The translations under genes and the position numbers were made by a program. A stretch of 64,000 bases of DNA, from assembly GCA_002426195.1 (NCBI GenBank), contig DIOT01000030.1:1-64000 (forward strand), in the 5' to 3' direction. Shown here in pieces: positions 27,801 through 35,965 of this stretch. How positions within the stretch are numbered: position 1 is the stretch's first letter; every line of letters starts with the position of its first letter. A model generated the notes under the pieces. That model had not been told where the DNA came from, did not search any database, and worked only from the letters and a program-made list of their open reading frames with translations. The DNA is from Bacteroidales bacterium UBA5507 (GTDB lineage Bacteria; Bacteroidota; Bacteroidia; Bacteroidales; Lentimicrobiaceae).

Positions 27801-27890
27801 GAAAAACTAATGTCAATAGAAGCATCTGAAAAGAGCAAAAAAGACAGTGGTAGAACAACCGAAGCCGATGAGGAACTAATAATTAAATAA
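24843..27890 (+). CDS. Large periplasmic TPR-repeat protein
   Basis: A 1015-residue exported protein with a signal peptide (IAIGIVILSFHWSPLIAQQ). The rest is an array of more than 20 tetratricopeptide or Sel1-like hairpins; typical units are FRSALDAYENV, YDAIGLFKKSLENKTDTEVAQNALFWQGESYY and YPKSPYADDAQFEIGQTYLGM. The pattern resembles the YbgF/BamD type of TPR and is expected to be a protein-binding scaffold in the periplasm. The last 25 residues are charged. The stop is 10 bp before the outer-membrane barrel gene, so the two form a pair. No specific function is assigned. Confidence 0.85.
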   Translation: MKLISIAIGIVILSFHWSPLIAQQTVNQDSPMQSAYDLYAKEHYAPTRYAFTRIAKGPDLIMEFDTENDFHIAVSAAELQHGDAEILLEEFLKTHPQSSRNNRVWLQLGHLYFRNNTFRSALDAYENVSTADLNKEEISEFTFKRGYSNFRSGNTDEALNDFSRIKVSQTKYTGPATYYYAHMMYEQGNYETALRDFERLLQDETFKTVAPYYIIQIYYTQGRYDEMLEMANPYLKGTRNKRTNEMLRLVADVNFQKGNYLEAIKLMEEYNRTNRSKLEREDQYMLGYSYYATNQYEKAIPEFQAAANGSDSLGQNSYYHLGDSYLKTDQKQFAANSFLNAWKIPLKTEIAEESLFNYAKLSVELSNNPYNEAIKALQQYLNEYPKSPRKNEAYTYLANLYLVTKNYEDALTTLESVDKRNNEQNKIYQKITYLRAIELFNEQKYYDAIGLFKKSLENKTDTEVAQNALFWQGESYYRLEQYEVARNYFNDFIKTGTGNKNYSNAYYNLAYCNFKLKNYNEAQKAFSTFLASNNNNSKLQQDARLRMADCHFMMKQYSQAASIYEQAASSRNPESDYALYQKSIATGVLGDNNNKINSLQQLLNNYPKSPYADDAQFEIGQTYLGMRKNSEALGSFQKLINDYPKSSLVREALLNIGLIYYNTDRDQLALETLKKIVEDYPSTSTSREALALIKNIHVELNTVDDYVKYAEDVPFANLSRTEQDSLTFVASESRYMNGDCEKALPGFVSYLQKFPDGSFSLNAHYYKADCQSRSGNYSEALESYEEILKRPVNSYTENAALKASSILYNLKEYQKALAMYQQLEENAENKSNLNEAIIGQMRCNYHVGNFGQATLYAQRILDNSQISGPMIAESNLIIGRSSLALSRQEQARAAFQEVIKNSSTEPAAEALYNLALISFNLKDYSKAEENIFKLSSDYPSYQYWLAKGFILLADIYVIQGNTFQARQTLQSIIDNYEGADLKQVASEKLMSIEASEKSKKDSGRTTEADEELIIK

Positions 27891-27900
27891 GGATGAGGCC

Positions 27901-29607
27901 ATGATTAGACAAAGTAGAGTTCAAATAATTATTTATTCAGCATTAACATTGCTTGCATTGCTATCAATGGCAACTTTAACCCGTGGACAAGGAATTCAGG
28001 AAGAGGTTACTGTTACTGCCGAATTTCAACCTAAAATACCTGGTATCTCCAAAATAGGGCTTGAGCCACCCCAGGGAGAAACAGATATTAAATTACCTGT
28101 AATGGTTTACCAAAATATTGCCAGACCAATTGCCATAACACTCACCCCTGAAAATATTGCCCCCGTGAAGCTTGTTGGAGAACCTCAAAAAAAGCTTTAC
28201 CGAAATTACTTAAAAGCAGGACTTGGTACATATAAAACGCCACTTCTGGAGTTTTATGCAGGATCCTTGAGATCGAAGGAGTATTCAGTAGGTATACATC
28301 TAAAGCACCTGTCCTCATCGGGAAAAATTGAAGATTATCCGATAACTAATAACAGCCTTAACCTTATTGAACTTGACGGACAAAAATTTTTGAACAATCA
28401 TACTTTATCGGGCGACCTGGGGTTCAGACGTAATGTTGTTCACCACTACGGATTTAAGATTGGAGATTTTGATGTCCCAGACCTCCCAAACAGCTATCCA
28501 TTTAATGATGATATGCTAAAACAGCGATTTATGAGATTTAATGGTAGTGTTGGCATTAAATCTAACTATAAGGGTGATGACATGCTTAATCATTTTGCCA
28601 TAATTAAAGGAAGTTATATTAAAGATCTATTCGAAACCAGTGAAGTTGGATTCACTCTGAATGCTGGTGCCGATAAAATGTTTGAACTTTTGGAGTTTAC
28701 TGATAATGAGAGTTTAAGTTTACCATTAGATGTTCAGTATGTAAGATATAATGATTCCCTGATTACTCAAAACAATACTCTTATTACACTAAAACCAAGT
28801 ATTGGTGCAAGTTTTAATGAATACAGTTTGAGGGTAGGCTTAAATTTAAACTTCAAACTTGACACATTATCTAAAGCTTATCTCTTCCCTTTTGTTGAAG
28901 GTCGATTACAGTTAATCGAAAACGCACTTATTGCCAATATAGGAATTACAGGAGGAATAAGAAGACAAAGCTTTGATGAACTGAGTGATATTAATCCATT
29001 TGTGCAATCAATATTGCCATTACAATATACGCGCGACAAATTTGTTTTTTATGGCGGCCTCAAAGGAAGAATTTCATCTTCAGTTGATTTGAATGTTCAA
29101 GTTAAATCCTCATTTGTTGCTGATGCAATTTTCTTCGTTAATGATTTTTCTTCGATCCCATATAATAGATTTACTCTTGTTAATGACGATGGAAACGTAA
29201 TTGAAATTCGGGTTGAAGCCCAATATCGTATGGCCGATAAGTTTAATGCCAAGGCTTATGGCGAATATGTTTCATGGAATCTCGACAATCTTAAATATGC
29301 TTATCACACTCCTTCACTTAAGATTGGTGCAGATCTTTCCTATGAACTACAAAATAAGATTGTTACCAAGTTGGGTATTTTATATCGCGGAAAGCAGTAT
29401 GCCAGAATTGTAAATAGCTCTGATGCTTTTGAAGACGTTGAAGTAAAAGGATTTGCCGATTTGAGCTTTGGAATTGAATACCGGTATACCAAAGTATTAT
29501 CAGCATTTTTGAACTTCAATAACATAACAAATACAAGGCATTTTGTTTATTACAATTACCCTTCATACAGGTTCAATGTTATGGGGGGAATTACATACTC
29601 ATTCTAA
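27901..29607 (+). CDS. TonB-receptor-like outer-membrane barrel without plug
   Basis: A 568-residue protein with signal peptide (SALTLLALLSMATLTRGQG) and a C-terminus typical of outer-membrane barrels (RFNVMGGITYSF, ending in Phe). After the signal, EEVTVTAEFQPKIPG looks like a TonB-box or linker fragment, but no plug domain follows. The barrel begins near residue 95 (KAGLGTYKTPLLEFYAG). About half the length of a TonB receptor is therefore present. It is encoded 10 bp after the TPR protein and probably works with it. Confidence 0.75.
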   Translation: MIRQSRVQIIIYSALTLLALLSMATLTRGQGIQEEVTVTAEFQPKIPGISKIGLEPPQGETDIKLPVMVYQNIARPIAITLTPENIAPVKLVGEPQKKLYRNYLKAGLGTYKTPLLEFYAGSLRSKEYSVGIHLKHLSSSGKIEDYPITNNSLNLIELDGQKFLNNHTLSGDLGFRRNVVHHYGFKIGDFDVPDLPNSYPFNDDMLKQRFMRFNGSVGIKSNYKGDDMLNHFAIIKGSYIKDLFETSEVGFTLNAGADKMFELLEFTDNESLSLPLDVQYVRYNDSLITQNNTLITLKPSIGASFNEYSLRVGLNLNFKLDTLSKAYLFPFVEGRLQLIENALIANIGITGGIRRQSFDELSDINPFVQSILPLQYTRDKFVFYGGLKGRISSSVDLNVQVKSSFVADAIFFVNDFSSIPYNRFTLVNDDGNVIEIRVEAQYRMADKFNAKAYGEYVSWNLDNLKYAYHTPSLKIGADLSYELQNKIVTKLGILYRGKQYARIVNSSDAFEDVEVKGFADLSFGIEYRYTKVLSAFLNFNNITNTRHFVYYNYPSYRFNVMGGITYSF

Positions 29608-29622
29608 ATCAGGGTATAGATT

Positions 29623-29656
29623 TTTGTAGTTTCTTTAAAATATTAATGTACTTTTG
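29623..29656 (+). promoter_or_regulatory. Promoter of the cobalamin-controlled btuB operon
   Basis: TTTG (29623-29626), a 22-nt spacer and TACTTTTG (29649-29656) match the Bacteroidota consensus. The predicted start near 29663 coincides with the first stem of the riboswitch, which supports both calls. Confidence 0.65.
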
Positions 29657-29660
29657 CAGA

Positions 29661-29828
29661 GCATTGGTCCTTATTATAGGATAATTGGGAATGCCGTGAA
29701 AATCGGCAACAGTTCCCGCTGCTGTAAGTTCCTTTAATGGTTTTGGCTTCATGTCACTGTCAAATATTCCTGCCTGGGAATGATGGGAAGACGCCAAAAC
29801 CGGAATAAGTCAGAAGACCAGCCAATGC
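29661..29828 (+). promoter_or_regulatory. Cobalamin (B12) riboswitch aptamer
   Basis: The closing stem P1 pairs GCATTGG (29661-29667) with CCAATGC (29822-29828). Conserved core elements lie between: TGGGAATGCCGTGAAAATC with CCCGCTGCTGTAAG (the B12-box region), GATGGGAAGACGCC, and GTCAGAAGACCAGCC just before P1 closes. These are the hallmarks of the cobalamin class. Adenosyl- or other cobalamin would shut off expression of the downstream uptake genes. The remaining 120 bp to the start codon is likely the expression platform. Confidence 0.95.
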
Positions 29829-29948
29829 AATGTGAGGATTTGTAGTTTACGGTGAATGGACTGCACTCCGGTTTCTTTCTATTTGCTCATAGCATGAGGT
29901 AGAATCCAATCGTAGCAACAAATCCCATTTTATTTTTATTTAAAGGAG

Positions 29949-32018
29949 ATGCTGCTGACTAAAATCATTAACAAAAAGGATTGCCTATGTGGTTATTTAA
30001 GGTTTCCACAAATTAATAATGCGTATCGAATACTGATTGGCAGTTCCCATTCTCTTCGGCTGCAACTGATTATCTGCTTTGCTTTATTAAGATTAATATC
30101 CTTTGCCCAGACTGATACAGTAACACTTCAGGAGATTGAAGTTCTGGGGCTTAAATCTGTCCAAAATACACTTTCAGCTTCCCCGGTTCAGCAACTCTCA
30201 TTAAAGAAGATAGAATCGCTTGCTTCAACTAGTGTAGCCGATGCAATTAAGAACTTCTCAGGAGTTGTAATAAAAGATTTTGGAGGTATAGGAGGACTTA
30301 AAACTGTAATGATAAGAAGCATGAGTGCAAGTCATACCGGCATCTACATAGATGGCATTCCAAGTAGCGAAATTGCAACAGGGCAAGCTGACTTGGGGAG
30401 ACTTTCACTTAGGGATATCAGTAAAATCAGTCTTAGTATCGGACAATCGAATGCAGGATTAAAAACAGCACGGATGTATTCGAGTGCAAGTGTAATTGAG
30501 ATTAATACCTTAACCCCTGATTTTACAGATAAAAATAAATACTTTCAAATCGGAGTTAGAGCAGGTTCTTTCGGAACATTAAATCCCTCCTTTGCCACCC
30601 ATTTTAAAACTAACCGATTAATTACTTCTTTGAGAGTTGATTATTCGCAGGCTAACGGAAAATTTCCCTTTGAATATTGGAATGGCTCAATCCTACAAAG
30701 AGAGAAAAGAGACAATTCAGATATTAATACAATTGGAACTTCAATAAAATCGAGTTACACGCTTAAAGATAGTTCCGCACTGGTACTAAATGCTTCTTAC
30801 ACAAATTCTGAAAGAGGTCTGCCAGGTGCCATAATTTTTTATAATCCATTTTCAGGGCAAAGACTTCAAAATATAGATTTCGTAACTGCACTAACTTTTA
30901 GAAATAATCCTTCTAAAAATCTTCGCTTGATGACAAAAGCAGGATATTCAAACAGGAATACTATATATATTGATCCACACTGGCAAAATCAAACAGGAGT
31001 TCTCAAAAACGAATATAGACAGGAGGAATACAATATTTCAGAAGGAATAGAATTCCCATTGAGTAATCCTTTAATTGTTTCTTTTGCAAGTGATTTAATT
31101 TACAATCGCCTGGAAACAAATGCTTATTCGATTGAAAGTCCAGAAAGAGTAACCTCTCTTACTGTTGTTTCCCTAAGGTATAACCGAAATAGAACCGAAA
31201 TACAGGGCAATGCTTTATTTACTTATGCTTCCGACAGGACTGATAATTCAAATAACGACTTTGTTAGGTTGTCACCCGAGATTTCAATATTACATGCGAT
31301 AACTCCGAATAAAACACTAAAGGTCAGGGCATTATATAAGGATATATTCAGGTTGCCCAATTTCAATGAATTGTATTATACTATATCGGGAAATCTGGAT
31401 CTTAAACCTGAGAATGTCACTATGTTTAATCTGGGAATTATTTATGAAAAACCAATAAATGAGAAGACAGGGATTCATTTGAGGGGAGATGGTTTTATCA
31501 ATCTGGTAACTGATAAGATTGTCACTGTTCCAACTATGAATCTCTTTATCTGGAGAACCCAAAATATTGAAAAAGCGACTATCAAAGGTTTTGAGACATT
31601 CTTATCATTTTCACGAAAATTTTCATCCGAATGGTCATTTGAATTGTCAGGCACATACACATTCCAGGATGCACAGGATATCTCTGACCCATCAAATGAA
31701 ACATATGGAGATCAATTGGCATACATCCCTTTTGAAACAGCCGGAGGGCTTGTTACTGTTTCCTACAAGAAATTAAATTTTGGGATCAATACATTGTATA
31801 ACGGATACAGGTACATCTCAAATAATAACACAACCGAGAACCTGTTAAATTCATGGGTTACAACAGATCTTACCGCGAGCACAAAAATTTCATTAAAGCA
31901 AAATGAACTAGTAATTAAAATAGAATTAGCTAACATCTTTGATCAGAAATATGAGGTAATGAGGGGATTCCCAATGATGGGAAGAGCTTTCTTTCTAAAT
32001 CTCGATCTTAATCTTTAA
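29949..32018 (+). CDS. btuB: TonB-dependent cobalamin receptor, BtuB type
   Basis: A 689-residue outer-membrane receptor that imports corrinoids with TonB energy. The TonB box is DTVTLQEIEVLGL (about residues 55-67). The plug contains SVADAIKNFSGVVIKDFGGIGGLKTVMIRSM and a DGIP loop. The barrel ends in RAFFLNLDLNL. The signal peptide is preceded by an unusually long basic leader of about 35 residues. The ATG at 29949 is the only one available; it is directly preceded by AAAGGAG, close for a ribosome-binding site. Control by the B12 riboswitch and the following BtuG-like gene define the substrate as a corrinoid. Confidence 0.88.
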   Translation: MLLTKIINKKDCLCGYLRFPQINNAYRILIGSSHSLRLQLIICFALLRLISFAQTDTVTLQEIEVLGLKSVQNTLSASPVQQLSLKKIESLASTSVADAIKNFSGVVIKDFGGIGGLKTVMIRSMSASHTGIYIDGIPSSEIATGQADLGRLSLRDISKISLSIGQSNAGLKTARMYSSASVIEINTLTPDFTDKNKYFQIGVRAGSFGTLNPSFATHFKTNRLITSLRVDYSQANGKFPFEYWNGSILQREKRDNSDINTIGTSIKSSYTLKDSSALVLNASYTNSERGLPGAIIFYNPFSGQRLQNIDFVTALTFRNNPSKNLRLMTKAGYSNRNTIYIDPHWQNQTGVLKNEYRQEEYNISEGIEFPLSNPLIVSFASDLIYNRLETNAYSIESPERVTSLTVVSLRYNRNRTEIQGNALFTYASDRTDNSNNDFVRLSPEISILHAITPNKTLKVRALYKDIFRLPNFNELYYTISGNLDLKPENVTMFNLGIIYEKPINEKTGIHLRGDGFINLVTDKIVTVPTMNLFIWRTQNIEKATIKGFETFLSFSRKFSSEWSFELSGTYTFQDAQDISDPSNETYGDQLAYIPFETAGGLVTVSYKKLNFGINTLYNGYRYISNNNTTENLLNSWVTTDLTASTKISLKQNELVIKIELANIFDQKYEVMRGFPMMGRAFFLNLDLNL

Positions 32019-32029
32019 ATACAAGCACT

Positions 32030-33175
32030 ATGAAATTGACTAAAAATTATTCAACTACAACTTCACAATCAAACAGATTCTCGGTATTGAGCCTGGCATT
32101 AATGTCTATTGGTTTGTTCAGCGTTTTATTTACAGCATGCAAGAAGGAGCCTGAAGATCAGGACAGACCTGATCCGGTAAATCCTCCTGAAAGTGTGGCT
32201 ATATATATACTTAATCAGGGCTCTTTCAGCGGAAATAATGCATCAGTAACATTATACAATCCCACAGATTCAACTATTACCTTGGATTACTTTCAATCGC
32301 AAAATGATAGAGTTCTAGGTGACACAGGAGCAGATTTATTAGTATATGGAGGCAAAACTTATATCGTTACAAATGTATCTAGTCAACTTGAGATTGTAGA
32401 CTCAAAATCTTTTAAGAGCTTGAAACAGATATCATTCATTAAAGAAGGAGTTCCACAACAACCATCCGCTTTAGCCGGATTAGGAGATAAAGTCTATGTT
32501 GCATCATACGACGGCCTCGTAACGGTTATTGACACTTTGTCATTGGAAGTTATAAAGACAATTGAAGTAGGCCTCAATCCTGACGCAATTCTTGCTGCAA
32601 ATAATGAAATATGGGTATCGAATTCCGGTGGACTAAATTTCCCTGACTATGATAACACGATATCAATCATTGATCCTGATCAACTAGTTGAAATCGAAAG
32701 GATTGAAGTTGGAACTAATCCCTACACCATGAAGGCGGATAACTATGGTGACATTTACCTGATTACACGTGGCAACTATGGTGAAGAAAAAATGCGTTTA
32801 AAAGTAATTAAAGCTTCTACACGCCAAATAACACATACTTTTGAAGAATTTGAAGCTTATAACTTTACTATAAAAGGAGATACTGCTTATGTTTACCACC
32901 ATGATTTTATGACAGGTGGCGGATCAAAAGTGATGACAATTAATGTAAGGACCGAACAAGTTATATCACAACAATTTATCACTGATAATACCTCCATTCA
33001 AACAATATATGCTATTGCCGCTGACCCATCAAAAGACGAGATTTACATAACTGATGCAAAAGATTACATGAGTCCGGGAGTCGTTTATTGCTTTGGTACC
33101 AATGGCAAGTTGAAGTTCCGAATTGATGTAGGTGTTAATCCAGTAGCTATAAGATTCTTAATGGACAAAATATAA
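32030..33175 (+). CDS. btuG: BtuG-like surface B12-binding lipoprotein (YncE/DUF5074-type propeller)
   Basis: A 381-residue lipoprotein: hydrophobic core SVLSLALMSIGLFSVLFTAC, lipobox Cys37. The rest is a seven-blade beta-propeller of the YncE or DUF5074 kind, with blade repeats such as VYVASYDGLVTVIDTLSLEVIKTIEVGLNPDAI and ISIIDPDQLVEIERIEVGTNPYTM. In Bacteroides, BtuG is a surface lipoprotein that captures B12 with extreme affinity and caps BtuB; the gene order btuB-btuG and shared riboswitch match. Only 11 bp separate the genes. Family-level homology is inferred from layout, not alignment. Confidence 0.75.
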   Translation: MKLTKNYSTTTSQSNRFSVLSLALMSIGLFSVLFTACKKEPEDQDRPDPVNPPESVAIYILNQGSFSGNNASVTLYNPTDSTITLDYFQSQNDRVLGDTGADLLVYGGKTYIVTNVSSQLEIVDSKSFKSLKQISFIKEGVPQQPSALAGLGDKVYVASYDGLVTVIDTLSLEVIKTIEVGLNPDAILAANNEIWVSNSGGLNFPDYDNTISIIDPDQLVEIERIEVGTNPYTMKADNYGDIYLITRGNYGEEKMRLKVIKASTRQITHTFEEFEAYNFTIKGDTAYVYHHDFMTGGGSKVMTINVRTEQVISQQFITDNTSIQTIYAIAADPSKDEIYITDAKDYMSPGVVYCFGTNGKLKFRIDVGVNPVAIRFLMDKI

Positions 33176-33202
33176 AAATTACATTCAAAATCTGGCAAAA
33201 AA

Positions 33203-33241
33203 AAAACAGGATGAAGAATACACTTCATCCTGTTTTGATTT
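33203..33241 (+). terminator. Terminator between the btu operon and the S46 peptidase gene
   Basis: AAAACAGGATGAAG (33203-33216) pairs perfectly with CTTCATCCTGTTTT (33223-33236), with a 6-nt loop, then a T-rich run. It can work in both directions, and the two flanking genes are convergent. Confidence 0.85.
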
Positions 33242-33279
33242 TTCTTAACGGTCATCTCATCAAATAAGATGCTTATGTT

Positions 33280-35433
33280 TCACTTAACAATTGTCATCTC
33301 ATCAATCAGATGCTTTGCTCCCGCAAACTTGTCTATAATAAATAAGCAATACCTAATGTCGAGTGAGATATTACGGCATTGATCAGGATCATACATAAGA
33401 TCACTCATGGTTCCTTCCCAATTTCTATCGAAGTTGACTCCTATAAGATGCCCATCCGCATTTAGAACCGGGCTTCCTGAATTACCTCCTGTGGTATGAT
33501 TACTAGCTATGAAAGCCACATGCATAGTCCCGTCAGTAGCGCTATACTGACCGTAATCTTTAGTTTGATAAAGATGTCTAAGACGAGGATCTACAACATA
33601 ATCATAAATATCAGGATCCTCTTTCTCCATGATACCTTCTAGCGTAGTAAAGTAATTGTATTTAACAGCATCCCGTGGAGCGAAATCATCAATTTTTCCG
33701 TACGTAATTCTGAGAGTGGAGTTGGCATCAGGGTAAAATCTCCTATCTGTTTGATACTCCATCAGTCCTGTCATATAAATTCGTTGAAGGCTATCAAGTT
33801 TAGTGTTGATAATCTCGGTAAAAGGTAGAATGCTCTCTATATATTGATTATAAACAGCACTTGCTAAAATGTAAATTGGATCATTAGCTATCTTCTTGTA
33901 ATTTTTTGCCTTATAGTTGACTAACAAATTTCGAACAGCAACAGAATCTATTAATGAACTATTACTGTATATATAGTCGCTCCATTTACCGAAATCTTTG
34001 TACTTTCCTATTTCCTGAACAAAAATTGATGGCATACTAGCCTGGTCATGATTGTACCAGTCTTCCATCAACGTTTCAAAAACTTGTTTATCGATAGGCA
34101 TATGATAATTTTTGAAATAAGCTGAGATACCTCCCTCAATCTGAGAGACTACTTTAGAGAGTTCCTCAGGAGAAGTAGACTTATTCTTACTCATTTCAAT
34201 TAATTTGTTGAATCGCCGGGCAAATGTAAAGGCTTCAACACCGAGTCCACCCTCAATAATATAGGTCTCCGAGACATTATATGGAATCAGTTGTTGATAT
34301 GTTTTGGAAAATTCACCGATCAGGTTACCATATTTAACATTTCTCTGTTGATCAGACTGTGCCCACTTTACAAAACCTTCTTCAAGTATTTGCTTTTTCT
34401 CTATTGCATTCAATCTGCTTATCCCACGATTTTCACCAATCATCTTTTTCCAGAAATTAGCAACACCAGCATGCTTGGCAGAATACTGAATTCTTACAAG
34501 ATCATTCTGAGACATATAACTGTCAAATATCTCAAGCCGCTTCTCCCTAAGTCTTATTGCAGCAGGATTCTCATGTGCTGTAATCATTTCAATGGCAAAA
34601 CTGGGCAAATATTCCTGAGTTCTTCCCGGATATCCGAATACAAACGTAAAATCGCCTTTTTCAACACCCTTTAAGGATATAGGTATGTGTTTCTTTGGTC
34701 TATATGGTACATTGTCCGGAGAATAATCAGCCGGCTGATTGTTTTTATCGACATAAATACGGAATAATGAAAAATCACCGGTATGCCGGGGCCACATCCA
34801 ATTATCAGTATCCCCTCCAAATTTCCCTATATTAGAAGGAGGTGCGCCGACAAGCCGAACATCTTTAAAAGTTTGAGTAACAAATACAAAGTATTGATTA
34901 CCATAGTAAAATGGTCTAATCCGTGCAGCATAATTAGTACCTTTAACAACATCCTCTTCAATTCTTTTAATGTTGTTTTGTATCAAATCACTCCTCTCCT
35001 TCTCTGTCATGTCACTACTCACTTTATCAAGAACTTTGGAAGTTACATCTTCCATTCTGACAAGTAAAGTGACAGAAAGCCCGGGATTGGGTAATTCCTG
35101 CGACTTGTTCATGGCCCAAAAGCCCTCTGTTAGGTAATCATTTTCCAGTGAGCTATGTTGTTGAATTCTACCATACCCACAATGATGATTTGTAAGAATT
35201 AGTCCCTGCTCAGATATAATCTCAGCTGTACAACCCCCTCCAAAGAGAAGAATTGCATCCTTTAGACTTGAATTATTAACACTGTAGATATCTTCAGCAG
35301 TTATTCGCATTCCCATACTTACCATTTCAGGTTCGTTCAATTGCTCCAGGAGCATGGGAATCCACATACCTTCACCGGCCGTTGCTACTCTCATTGAGAG
35401 TAGTAAGGCCAGTATAGTCACTTTTACCTTCAT
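33280..35433 (-). CDS. S46 dipeptidyl-peptidase, DPP11-like (Asp/Glu-specific)
   Basis: A 717-residue periplasmic peptidase that removes dipeptides from N-termini. The signal peptide is VTILALLLSMRVATAG. The triad is His84 in TNHHCGYG, Asp220 in PRHTGDFS and Ser652 in GGNSGSPV. Family member DPP7 has a Gly 18 residues after the serine, while DPP11 has Arg; here it is Arg670 (NFDRNWEG), which predicts cleavage after Asp or Glu. The length is normal. An Asp/Glu-specific peptidase fits the acidic-polymer theme of the 42-56 kb region, though the two are not adjacent. Confidence 0.9.
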   Translation of the reverse strand: MKVKVTILALLLSMRVATAGEGMWIPMLLEQLNEPEMVSMGMRITAEDIYSVNNSSLKDAILLFGGGCTAEIISEQGLILTNHHCGYGRIQQHSSLENDYLTEGFWAMNKSQELPNPGLSVTLLVRMEDVTSKVLDKVSSDMTEKERSDLIQNNIKRIEEDVVKGTNYAARIRPFYYGNQYFVFVTQTFKDVRLVGAPPSNIGKFGGDTDNWMWPRHTGDFSLFRIYVDKNNQPADYSPDNVPYRPKKHIPISLKGVEKGDFTFVFGYPGRTQEYLPSFAIEMITAHENPAAIRLREKRLEIFDSYMSQNDLVRIQYSAKHAGVANFWKKMIGENRGISRLNAIEKKQILEEGFVKWAQSDQQRNVKYGNLIGEFSKTYQQLIPYNVSETYIIEGGLGVEAFTFARRFNKLIEMSKNKSTSPEELSKVVSQIEGGISAYFKNYHMPIDKQVFETLMEDWYNHDQASMPSIFVQEIGKYKDFGKWSDYIYSNSSLIDSVAVRNLLVNYKAKNYKKIANDPIYILASAVYNQYIESILPFTEIINTKLDSLQRIYMTGLMEYQTDRRFYPDANSTLRITYGKIDDFAPRDAVKYNYFTTLEGIMEKEDPDIYDYVVDPRLRHLYQTKDYGQYSATDGTMHVAFIASNHTTGGNSGSPVLNADGHLIGVNFDRNWEGTMSDLMYDPDQCRNISLDIRYCLFIIDKFAGAKHLIDEMTIVK

Positions 35434-35460
35434 AAATAAGATTTAGGTTTGGAATGAGTT

Positions 35461-35838
35461 TTATTTAGCAGCAATAACCTCAATTTCAATTAAAGCTCCA
35501 AGTGGAAGTTTTACAACCCCATAAGCTGCTCTTGCAGGAGGTTCACTCTCAAAGTATTTACCATATACTTCGTTCATTGCTCCAAAATTGTTCATGTCAG
35601 ACAAGAGACATGTACATTTTACGACATCTGAAAACGTATAACCGGCAGCTTTTAAGATAGCACCAATATTCGTCATCACTTGTTCAGTCTGCTCTTTAAT
35701 TCCTCCTTCTATTACCTTTCCTATTGCAGGATCAATGGGAACCTGTCCCGAGATGTATAGGAATCCATTCTTTTCAATTGCCTGACTGTAAGGACCGATA
35801 GCTTTTGGAGCAAATTCAGTAGAGATCACTTTTTTCAT
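35461..35838 (-). CDS. ridA: RidA-family enamine/imine deaminase
   Basis: A 125-residue protein beginning MKKVISTEFAPKAIGPYSQAI, the standard RidA opening, with VPIDPAIGKVIEGGIKEQTEQVMTNIGAILKAAG and the C-terminal PPARAAYGVVKLPLGALIEIEVIA. The conserved substrate-binding Arg is in PPARAAY and the final Glu in IEIEVIA. RidA hydrolyses reactive 2-aminoacrylate from PLP enzymes. An upstream in-frame start at 35916 would add a non-family N-terminus and is rejected. It lies 27 bp before the S46 peptidase gene, on the same strand. Confidence 0.93.
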   Translation of the reverse strand: MKKVISTEFAPKAIGPYSQAIEKNGFLYISGQVPIDPAIGKVIEGGIKEQTEQVMTNIGAILKAAGYTFSDVVKCTCLLSDMNNFGAMNEVYGKYFESEPPARAAYGVVKLPLGALIEIEVIAAK

Positions 35839-35965
35839 ATCATATATTATTTTTAAAATGAGAATCTTCAGGCTCAAAATTACTAAATATGCCCGATTTG
35901 GCGGTCTTATTGCCAATCATTTTAAATCAAACAAATACACTATACTGATTTACAGTCCAATAAAA

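Noticed and set aside
29609..29797. A 62-codon frame on the minus strand over the riboswitch
   Set aside because: It coincides with the aptamer; the RNA explains the sequence conservation.
34291..34674. A 127-codon frame antisense to the S46 peptidase
   Set aside because: The S46 gene is complete with its triad; the antisense frame has no recognisable features.
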